A stretch of DNA of 64,000 nucleotides. Origin: Chaetoceros tenuissimus (taxonomy: Eukaryota; Bacillariophyta; Thalassiosirophyceae; Chaetocerotales; Chaetocerotaceae). How positions within the stretch are numbered: position 1 is the stretch's first letter; each line of letters starts with the position of its first letter. This document shows positions 10,418-18,509 of the stretch, piece after piece. A program made the translations under genes and the position numbers. The stretch is from NCBI GenBank assembly GCA_021927905.1, contig BLLK01000047.1, forward strand, positions 1,116,001 through 1,180,000, given 5' to 3'. The notes beneath the pieces were generated by a model that worked only from the letters and a program-made list of their open reading frames with translations, had not been told where the DNA came from and did not search any database.

Positions 10418-10985
10418 TATGGGTTCTCGCTTTTATGAAAAATAATGAGGGAGGTGTTTTGGTGGGAAGTGAAGACGAAGACGAACGACGTTCTCTGTTT
10501 TACGACTACCAGCTGGCTTACCACGTAGTTCCTTGTGTGAGGTTATTTAGCGCGCGAAAACAATGACTTTTTCCCGCCATTTTTCCTAAAATTTCCACAG
10601 CCATTCATTTTTCAAAAATACAAAAGATCTTTTCACACAGCACAAAGCACAAAAAGCAACATCCACCTTCTTCTCAGTTTTCAGACAAGTGATGGAGAAT
10701 GGCGTAGGTGCTTGCCCCGTTTCAATTCTATTGAAGCCGAGGGCAGCTCATCTTTATGATGCAGCAAAGGCACTTGGGTAAATTCCCCGGATACAACGAT
10801 AGAGAGTATCGCTTCGAAAGAAGTTCCGCCGTGGATGCCGCTTCTTTGCGACGACGGTCCTTGCTTTTTCGGGAGGGCAAGAGCACTTTGGGAAGTCGGC
10901 TCCATTACACAGGCGCTATCTGAGCAAAGTTATGCCATATGATTAACCAAACGGGGGTCACTACCATCCTTTCTGAAAACTGTCC
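10418..10985. other. intergenic, no gene recognised
   Basis: About 570 bp upstream of the plastid-protein gene and of the first Sec-type tRNA. The part at 10681-10910 is more GC-rich than its surroundings and holds a 74-codon minus-strand open frame with no recognisable product. The last ~30 bp (10951-10981) resemble the sequence just upstream of the second Sec-type tRNA. Confidence 0.5.
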
Positions 10986-11072
10986 GTGCGCATGATCCTG
11001 CCTGGTGGTGGGTGCAGGCCTTAAATCTGTAGGGGATTAGCGTCCCAGTCGTTCGATTCGACCTTGCGCACA
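10986..11072 (+). tRNA. selenocysteine-type tRNA with UUA anticodon (reads UAA)
   Basis: 87 nt, the same length and layout as eukaryotic tRNA-Sec. Acceptor arm GTGCGCA (10986-10992) pairs perfectly with TGCGCAC (11065-11071), extended Sec-style toward nine positions. Six-pair D stem CCTGCC/GGTGGG with the TGGT loop as in human tRNA-Sec. Variable arm GGGA/TCCC with six-nt loop TTAGCG. Four-pair T stem GTCG/CGAC with loop TTCGATT. The anticodon loop is CC-TTA-AA (anticodon 11021-11023), so it would pair with the stop codon UAA. Oddities: C instead of U at position 33, a G-U closing pair on the anticodon stem, and A (11072) instead of G as discriminator base. These could mean altered charging or a decaying copy. 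A normal UCA copy lies 2.8 kb downstream. Confidence 0.75.
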
Positions 11073-11241
11073 CCGTATATAAATGAAGTTTAGATGGATA
11101 ATCAACTTAGATTTATCTAGACTTTTAGTTATGAATCCATGATTGAAAGGAAAGAGAAGAGTAGCACAGAGATTAAGGCAGCCATCCAAGGTGAGTATGG
11201 ATCCTTCTTGGTTTGCATCACAACCTCGTCACCATTCTCAT

Positions 11242-13215
11242 CTATCCATGTCTCTCCTTCATCTCCTTAATTTTGTCTCTCAACAGTTTTGCTGCATATC
11301 CTTTCTTGTTCCACTGATTATAATGCTCGAGCATAATTTCATAGTTACGCAAACGATTAATTCTCTGTGCTTCATTTGAAAGTCGAGACCAAGGAGTTTC
11401 TGTCGGAACTAACTTCAGTTCAGGAATATTTGCCGCTGCGATCATTTGGGTAACTTGTTTCTCAGTGATATTCTTACTACGTGATTTGTCAGTAGTTTTG
11501 AAGGCAAGGCATTCGTCGTTCATGGTTTTGAAGAGTTTACGATTGTCGATCGCAAATTGACGTCCTTGCTCTTCTGTCAAAACTTCTCCATAATCTTTTT
11601 TATTGATGATCCAGATGAGAGAAATGAGAGTCGAAACACACAGAGCAGAGACATAAGTACCCTTTACTTGATTTTCAGTTCCTGGACTCAGACGCAAATT
11701 TACTACTGAATATACAATAGCAGGGTCCTTGGTTTTTCTGATTGGGGAAGTCTCATCAGCTTGGTTTTTACCAACTCGATCAGTGAGCTCGTCTATATCC
11801 GCAACAAAGTTATCCTCCTCAAAAAGATTGTCGTTGCAAACTTGCACAATCATCGCATTTCTAAATTCTCGTGATGCATTGAAAAGTACTTCAGTCATAA
11901 TTCCTTCATGTACTCCAGCTTTTGGAAATCATAGTTAAAAAGTATTGCAGTTATAAAATAAGCAAAACACTTCAAGGCTTACCTCTTGCTCCTCTACCAC
12001 CATTCATCATTTCACGTCTTCTACCTCTAATATTTCTTTCCAACCTTGCTTCAGGGGAGTTATATACCACAGTCTGTCTGTGAACTTTCTGATTTGCTCT
12101 GATGTCTGCTCTTATTTCTTCCTTCGTTTTCCTACAAAGATTTCCACTACGTTTTGATTTCTGTGACTTTTTCATAGCAAATCCAACATTACGCTTATGT
12201 TCTCGAATTTTATCTCTGATCTCCGGATCGCGACCGTTGATATAATTTTGAATTTCTCTCGTTTTGCCTTCTGCACAAAGTTCTTGACATGGCTGTCCAA
12301 GTGGGTTATTTTTATTGTAAGCTTCCATCTGATCTGCAATAGCTTCCATATCATCATGATACTCTTGCACTAAACGATCATCCATTTCCCAACAAATGTT
12401 ATGCAGACAAGCTGATGAAACACGAATTACCTTTCCATTTACATCTAGCACTGGTAGTTTACATTGATCCTTTAAATGGAGAGCTAGAAATAACCCGCAA
12501 TCTCTACCACATTCACAAGGTTCTTTCATGTCGTACAACCCTCTGATATTCAGTAGCTCCAAGGTAAAAGAAGATGAAACACTACCAATCATATTGCTCT
12601 TAGGGTCACGCATAGTATGACAAATGAATTCATAAGGGGAACATCCTGGATTCGCTGCCATGTATTTGCTCCCATTCTTTGAGTTTTGAACAAATGGAAG
12701 CATTAGTTGATTCAAAAAGTTAGTAGCTCGGACAGTCCTTTCTTGAAGCAGTGGTGGATCATCCTCATTTTCAGGGTCGGGTTCACGGTTTACTTCCTCA
12801 TGAGCAAATTCCAATGCTTTTTGAAATTTGTGATCATCAGGCACTTTCTCAGTTGCACGTTGAATAGTATCATCGTCATTATGCAGATACATGGTGATTG
12901 CAAGAAGACAACTGGTGCAATGACGAACCAATGTAGATCCTTTATCTCCCTCAACCTCCTCAACTACCTCAACTTCCACAACTTCCACAACTTCCTCAAA
13001 TCCCTCGTCTTCCTCAGCTACGTCAACTATCTCCACGTCCTCAACATCCTCAAGTACTCTAGTTCTACCTTCCTGAATTTCGGAAAGTCTTTCGAATAGA
13101 TTTCGTTTTGTAAAATCACAATTGCAACCTGGGCAAGGACGTCCCACTGAGATGAAAAGGTAAGAAGAGTGAGAGAATGGTTTGGAATCCAGTGAAAGTA
13201 AATAGAAGACTTACT
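11242..13215 (-). CDS. acidic-repeat/Cys-containing protein of unknown function, three exons
   Basis: Two protein-coding exons join in phase: 13146-11983 and 11918-11242, across a 64-nt GT-AG intron (11919-11982). A further intron (13147-13214, GTAAGT...TCTCAG) splits the start: the A of ATG is the last base of the upstream exon at 13215 and TG opens the next exon. Without it the frame has only a GTG. The product is 613 aa. It opens with CPGCNC, a zinc-ribbon-like cluster, then an acidic Val/Glu repeat (about residues 30-68), then CECGRDCG and other Cys residues mid-protein, a Lys/Arg-rich RGRRREMMNGGRGARG patch, and a C-terminal helical, possibly membrane-touching part. I do not recognise the family. 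The gene lies between the two Sec-type tRNAs. Confidence 0.65.
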
Positions 13216-13786
13216 TTTGATAGTAGAAAGATCGATTCGATTGCTTGTGATGATTCGATTGGTTGAGTAGAGAAAGTCAATTGGACAATTGGATTTCTTA
13301 GATTGTAACAATACTACAATTCAATTCTATTTGAAATGAGTAATTGGTTCTTTTTCACGAAGAGCTTTTTAATGAGAAGTGAGAGTACTCGCAAACATGA
13401 GTGAAGCGAGCAAAGGAGATGAAAATTCGAAAAATACACAAGACTGCACAAATAAACAATTAGCTTATAGAATAATTAGCTTACAATTTTTAAATGTTCC
13501 ATTTTTATAAAGAGTCTTTTCCTGCAAACCTGTCTTAACCTTTATCTACTTATGATAGATTGTGCTTAGCGGTATTGTACTACACTTGTGAGTGCTTCCT
13601 TGATGGAGTTGTCCAGTATCATTCCATCGATTCCAACCGTAGATACAACTCTATGTTCAAAGTCTTCCTAACTGATTTGACCCTTGAATTGTTTCAATGC
13701 AGCTTGCATGAGGTCATCTTGAGTGGCTTCCAAATCTTCACGACGGGGGCTACTACTGTCCTTTCTGAAAACTCCCTCCTCTTTTT
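13216..13786. other. intergenic with a coding-like minus-strand remnant
   Basis: No complete gene. On the minus strand 13668-13775 reads as a plausible C-terminal peptide (VFRKDSSSPRREDLEATQ continuing to QFKGQIS, then stop), and 13562-13640 reads in another frame as a short peptide ending VVQYR. These may be remnants of a degraded gene. The block 13743-13773 is shared, at reduced identity, with the sequence upstream of the first Sec-type tRNA. Confidence 0.4.
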
Positions 13787-13873
13787 GTGTGCATGATCCT
13801 GCCTGGTGGTGGGTGCAGGCTTCAAACCTGTGGCGGCTTGACGGCCGAGTTGTTCGATTCAACCTTGCGCACG
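13787..13873 (+). tRNA. selenocysteine tRNA, anticodon UCA
   Basis: 87 nt, the standard eukaryotic tRNA-Sec fold. Acceptor GTGTGCA (13787-13793) pairs with TGCGCAC (13866-13872) with one T-G wobble, and the discriminator is G (13873) as required for serylation by SerRS in this family. D stem CCTGCC/GGTGGG with TGGT loop; anticodon loop CT-TCA-AA (anticodon 13822-13824) after the conserved GTGCAGG; variable arm CGGC/GCCG with loop TTGACG; T stem GTTG/CAAC with loop TTCGATT, which also serves as a B-box-like element. It inserts selenocysteine at UGA. It differs from the 10986 copy at about 14 positions, six of them in three compensated base pairs. No clear T-run terminator lies immediately downstream. 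Confidence 0.9.
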
Positions 13874-14218
13874 TTGTTTGTATGTAAGTGAAAGAGATTG
13901 GATTATGGATGATGGAGATGAACAAGGAATCATTAGACCAAGCTGTAGAATAATTAGTACATGACTGCCCATTGCAATCAGATAAGAAGCAGAAATTTTC
14001 TATTAAAATATTTGATAACCAATACACACATTATGTACATTTTTCTTTGAAATATTGCTTGAATTGTTTATATGTAAATATAAAGTTGCCATCTGAGAGT
14101 CAGATAAATGTCCTCCGATTTTAAATATTCTTTGCTTTGATCATACCTCCATGGACTATTAAAATATATATTTATTGTTTGTTTTCGACCTCATCAGCTC
14201 TGATATTCGATTTTTTTC

Positions 14219-14610
14219 TTAGCATGAGACCGATGAATCACTACCCACTTCATCCAGCTCACTTTCACTGTCACTGTACCCGTAGTCATAGTAGTCACTG
14301 TTCACACTACTTCTAAGATCATTGCGTGGATTGGTTTCAAAAGTATCCAAAACACCTTCATTCATGTTTGGATTTTCGATGTCAGTCAATGGATTGGTAC
14401 CATAAAGATCATCTTCATAAGTTTCTTTCTTCGCATTGGCTGATGATGCATGCTCTCCCACATATGCTCTATAAGCATATGTCTCGGGTCCGTAAGTAGT
14501 TCCACATGAAACACGCGTACCTCTTTGGAGAAGTCCTGACAAATTTGACTTTCCCACAATCACTTTGTCAAATACGCCATAATGACCTCTGATACTAGAT
14601 GCATCAATCC
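14219..14610 (-). pseudogene. detached C-terminal fragment of the adenylating-enzyme gene at 49-53.6 kb
   Basis: Minus-strand frame whose product (from about SIRGHYGVFDKVIVG onward) matches the end of the 49-53.6 kb protein: VSGHHAVFDRMTLGHSS, LHQGTYVSCG, GPET and the ending in Ser-Cys. The aligned parts are SGLLQRGTRVSCGTTYGPET here and AGILHQGTYVSCGIISGPET there. There is no adenylation, carrier or membrane part, so this is a loose tail of about 130 codons lying directly behind the oxidoreductase gene. The open frame extends up to 14698 but those extra codons overlap the neighbour and show no similarity. Could be transcribed as a readthrough tail; most likely a duplication remnant. Confidence 0.6.
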
Positions 14611-14681
14611 ATAAAATAATCGAAGAGAAATAATAAAGTACGGTTTTGTTACTTTCAACTTTCCAAGCCTTTTCCAGGTAC

Positions 14682-15809
14682 TTATGACGATGATACAATC
14701 TTCATCACCAACTTTCCTACACAGTGCCCACTTCCTACAAGATCAATCAAGCCCCCTTCCTTCATCGCCTCTGTCCAAGATATGCAACTTGGATTCGACC
14801 TTATCCTATCTTCCAAAGTAGGACTTAAAGATACGCTCACCCTTTTATTAGCAATCAAGTCCAATATTATCCCCATTTCCTCATCTTGATCTAGTATATA
14901 TCCAGCACGAGCGGAACTAAAGACCGTTTCCGTAGACACTGTCCCACTCTTGAAAAATACAAAGCCAAGATCAAGAGATTGAATCCCTTTCCCAGCAACT
15001 ACCAAACATATCTTTCCAAATGGCCGTAAAACCTCTGCCAAAGCATCAAATAGCTCCTTGGTAGGTTCTGCTAGACAAATGATATGATCTACACTTCCTT
15101 TTGGACCACCACCTAGAGACTTTATTTCATCATGTCCAATGACTTTATTTGCACCCATCTTTTTACACCATTCCGATGACACTGTCGAAGAAGCTGTACA
15201 TATAATGTTGAGATTGGGATAACATGCTCGAGCAAGCTGTGTGCACCAGCTTCCAACTCCTCCACCGCCACCAACAATCAGCAATGTCTTGTCACTACTA
15301 TCATCTTGTATATTTGATATTGGCAAGCCAACTTTATTCAAAGATTCAAAAGCCGTGCATCCAGCAAGTGGAATAGTGGCTGCATGCATCATATCAATCA
15401 AAGAATCACAATCTTTAAATTTTGGAATTAAGGTCACCAATCTTTTATCGCATACAATGTATTCTGCAAAAGATCCCTTTTTGGAAGGATGAGAATCGAC
15501 CAAAAAGCAGACAGATTGATTCAAAAGAGAGTCATCAATTATTCCTGACGCCACGACGATACCCGATCCTCCGTATCCAACTACCAGAGGAGAAAACTCG
15601 GATGGGACTTTGTTAATCTTTCCATTTCCTTTAATTTTATGATGGTCAACTGGGTTAAGCTCGGAATAATGGACTTGAATCATGACTTGATTGGAAGATA
15701 GACATGATGGATCTGGTTTTGCAATTTGATGAAAGGACAAAAGGGACGTGGCAGGAGATCCGTACTCCACTGTTCCAAGTACAGTCATTAGAGGTATGTC
15801 GTCTGTCAT
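14682..15809 (-). CDS. zinc-type alcohol dehydrogenase-like / quinone oxidoreductase (MDR family)
   Basis: 375 aa, full-length for the medium-chain reductase family, intronless. The N-terminal GroES-like fold has SELNPVDHHKIKG and a VVGYGGSGIVVASG segment. The Rossmann part carries the nucleotide loop LLIVGGGGGVGSWCTQLA, an extended G-x-G-x-x-G run, and later DHIICL and GKICLVVAGKG. The usual zinc-binding Cys/His set of true alcohol dehydrogenases is not evident, which fits the NADPH-dependent quinone or enone reductase subgroup. A decayed partial copy of its nucleotide-binding region lies at about 48.2 kb, next to the adenylating-enzyme gene. Confidence 0.85.
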   Translation of the reverse strand: MTDDIPLMTVLGTVEYGSPATSLLSFHQIAKPDPSCLSSNQVMIQVHYSELNPVDHHKIKGNGKINKVPSEFSPLVVGYGGSGIVVASGIIDDSLLNQSVCFLVDSHPSKKGSFAEYIVCDKRLVTLIPKFKDCDSLIDMMHAATIPLAGCTAFESLNKVGLPISNIQDDSSDKTLLIVGGGGGVGSWCTQLARACYPNLNIICTASSTVSSEWCKKMGANKVIGHDEIKSLGGGPKGSVDHIICLAEPTKELFDALAEVLRPFGKICLVVAGKGIQSLDLGFVFFKSGTVSTETVFSSARAGYILDQDEEMGIILDLIANKRVSVSLSPTLEDRIRSNPSCISWTEAMKEGGLIDLVGSGHCVGKLVMKIVSSS

Positions 15810-15984
15810 TTTGATTTATAAACTATGAATTAAATGAACATAGCTTGAGAAGAGTAGAACCTAATTATGCAGTTGAACATGAACATGTATTCGCGGTGTA
15901 TCTTTTTTAAAACGCAGAAAAGATACTCATCTACCTACATGATAGAGATAATTGGAAGTGTTCTCAAAAGTTCGCGGAAAAATC

Positions 15985-16119
15985 ATGGTTGAAAATAATC
16001 CAATCGCTGACCTCAGAAGCAGTGTCAATAGTGATTATTATGACTACGGCTACAGTGAGAGCGATGACAGCAATAAGGATGAAGACTGTAGTTACTCATC
16101 ATCAATTGTTTCATGCTAA
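15985..16119 (+). pseudogene. second detached C-terminal tail fragment of the adenylating-enzyme family
   Basis: A 44-codon open frame on the plus strand. It shares LRSSVNSDYYDYGYS with the fragment at 14219-14610 and ends SYSSSIVSC, close to SYSSSDISC at the end of the 49-53.6 kb protein. It begins with an ATG that may be fortuitous. No upstream domain accompanies it. Together with the minus-strand fragment it brackets the oxidoreductase gene in opposite orientation. Confidence 0.55.
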
Positions 16120-16653
16120 GTATGGAAGACTTAGTGGTCATATACGGTAATCTAAATTATTTATGGAAAATCTGTATGTACGAAATTTTTCATGTTCTAC
16201 GTTTGTGTCATTACCTCGCGCTTCTTGTAGCTATGAATTTTACTGTTCCAATGACACCCGAAAAAGGTATCCAAATACCTACATGGAAGGGATAAATAAC
16301 TACATTGGTACGTACGTACTCTTTCTACCAAGAAAATCAAACATGGAAACAAAATTAGATGAATTATGCATGTACTAGCATGGTTTTTAGGAGAAGAGGT
16401 CCATCATATAGAATGAAATACACAATACGCGATGCATCTCACTTATTTGACTTTAATAATGAAAAGTCAATCAACGAGGTAGTCGATTAGAATGGGATCA
16501 AGTAATAATGTGTCTTCTTCCATCTTGAATGAATGAACAAAAATGTCGTATCTAGAATTTTCTACAGTTCTCTCGAGTTCTCTCTCTCTTCTGCAAAGTG
16601 CAGATAGATTGAATTTTGTTTCATTTAATAAATAGAAAGCTGATATTGACACC
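16120..16653. other. intergenic, nothing recognised
   Basis: About 530 AT-rich bases with only short, unsupported frames. It presumably holds the promoter of the gene starting at 16654. Confidence 0.5.
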
Positions 16654-18030
16654 ATGATTCGAGACTTGGTATCAGTTGCTTCATTTAAAGAGTACATCTT
16701 GGCACTCATCATCCTTGGCTTCACTGCCATCGTCATCTACCGTCGACAAGAGAAGCCTTTTCATGTCAAGTACGAGGCACCAAAGTATCCACTAGCTCTG
16801 CACATCATAGCAAATCTACCTTTTTTCATTCGGAAAAGGCTGCTTCTAGCGGAATTTACCCCAAAGGTACCTCTAGATGCCATCGATTTTGGAATCACCG
16901 AGAAAGATGAGCAATTGTACGTCATCAAAGAGATTGAACCAGACAAGATTTGGAGGGTTCGCTATACATATCCTCGAGATCCGGATTTTGTAAAGGTATT
17001 GACAAGTATTTGCGGCGTAAACTTGGAAGATGAATCTCTACTTTTACAAATTGAAGATAAAAAAATGAGGGATACAGTGGCGAGAGAAATGAAAATGACT
17101 CAAGCTATCGAAGCGGAGAACTCGAATATGGACTATTCCAAAGATAAAGCAAAGAACTTTTGTTCTCACGGATGCAACTGTACTCAGGATATGTTAGTTG
17201 CGAGATTGAATGACGGTGAAAATGGTCTGTTGCTGTTCAATCCTTGTAGAATCCATCCATCTATTGAAAAGTTTCTAAATGAACTCGGAAATGTAAAGTA
17301 TATTGTGAGCGGAAGCAGTGCTCATACAAATCAATTGAAACAGGTTTGGAATAAATATCTAGATGCAAAAATGGTTTGTGCTGAAGCAGCAGATATAAAA
17401 TGTCAGTCTATTGGGATGCGTCCGGCTACTTTCCTATACACGAGACATGATAATACAAACAAATCATTCAATAGTCTGAAAAAGGAGTTGAATGAGGTTG
17501 GTGTAGATGCATACCATGTTGTTGGAGATGTAGTTGCACAAGCTCTTGTTCTAGTCTGTCATAATCATTTATTCGAAGTAGACTTGCTCTATGGTAATGG
17601 GGATAGGCTTGCTTTGACAGATCAGTCCGCATGGGATGATCCAAATGCCACAGACATTAACTTTTGGAAATGGTTTTACTTTGGAAGTATACACTCTTCT
17701 GCAGTACCTGGCTTTCTTCCAAATCATCGTGTAATGAGCCAAGATCCATCATCTCTCATGGCAAAGTTGCTTCTGGATCCTCCACATGAGGATTCATGCA
17801 AAATAATGGCTAATTCTTTGCGTGAAATGTTGAAACTTCAATTTGATTACGTCGATAGTGCTCATAATCTTGCAGAAGGATCTTTACCAGCATTTACATT
17901 TCGAAATGTTATAAATAAAACATGGAACTGGCTTGATGGTCAAAGCTTACTTCATTTTGATGAGAATAAGATGTTGAATGAAGAATCCAAGTCGCACAAT
18001 GGCGCGAATGGTATGACTTTGGAACAGTAG
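16654..18030 (+). CDS. membrane-anchored DUF4336-like protein
   Basis: 458 aa, intronless. One N-terminal membrane span (about residues 13-30) is followed by a soluble domain. The segment LLLFNPCRIHPSIEKFLNEL then NVKYIVSGSSAHTNQLKQ resembles the DUF4336 family, a metallo-beta-lactamase-like fold without the usual HxHxDH metal site; I see no such site here either. A Cys-rich motif (CSHGCNC, about residues 169-175) precedes it. Function unknown; enzyme activity cannot be claimed. Confidence 0.6.
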   Translation: MIRDLVSVASFKEYILALIILGFTAIVIYRRQEKPFHVKYEAPKYPLALHIIANLPFFIRKRLLLAEFTPKVPLDAIDFGITEKDEQLYVIKEIEPDKIWRVRYTYPRDPDFVKVLTSICGVNLEDESLLLQIEDKKMRDTVAREMKMTQAIEAENSNMDYSKDKAKNFCSHGCNCTQDMLVARLNDGENGLLLFNPCRIHPSIEKFLNELGNVKYIVSGSSAHTNQLKQVWNKYLDAKMVCAEAADIKCQSIGMRPATFLYTRHDNTNKSFNSLKKELNEVGVDAYHVVGDVVAQALVLVCHNHLFEVDLLYGNGDRLALTDQSAWDDPNATDINFWKWFYFGSIHSSAVPGFLPNHRVMSQDPSSLMAKLLLDPPHEDSCKIMANSLREMLKLQFDYVDSAHNLAEGSLPAFTFRNVINKTWNWLDGQSLLHFDENKMLNEESKSHNGANGMTLEQ

Positions 18031-18509
18031 ACTTATCAGACAGCTTGAACACTTACATGATAATAAATATAATAAAATCTTCAATTAAGAATAAGCAATA
18101 GAATACTCAGTAGGACAAAATCATACATCATAGCTAGTACATACAAAAAACAAAAATTAAATAAGTGAGTCTGGAGTCGAGTCTTATTGATACTATTCCC
18201 ACGAGAGCAAGACCCAATCCATAATCGATTTTCGATTTATTAGAATCATCACGACTCACTTCAAGATTTGATTCTTCTCCGTCAAAGAACTAAATGTTCC
18301 CTTGGAACACATCATGGAAGCGAAAGCCCTAGAATGTTAATGATTCTTCAATGACTATTCTCAAAGTTGCCATAAATCTATGAATTGTGCACACTACATC
18401 TAGCTTTGATATATTTAGCTGAACTTTGAGTGCAACAAAAAGGATATAGATTTTACTTGAACCCATAGCTCATAGTAGCAACTTCAACGACTTAGTGTGA
18501 ACACAAGAG
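18031..18509. other. intergenic, nothing recognised
   Basis: About 480 AT-rich bases between two plus-strand genes; no coding or RNA feature seen. Confidence 0.5.

Noticed and set aside
10681-10905. 74-codon minus-strand frame before the first Sec-type tRNA
   Set aside because: No recognisable motif or splice partner; a higher-GC patch is enough to keep it open.
12950-13060. Tandem CTCAAC/CTTCCA-type simple repeat as a separate element
   Set aside because: It is the DNA of an in-frame acidic Val/Glu repeat in the three-exon gene, so it is coding low-complexity sequence.
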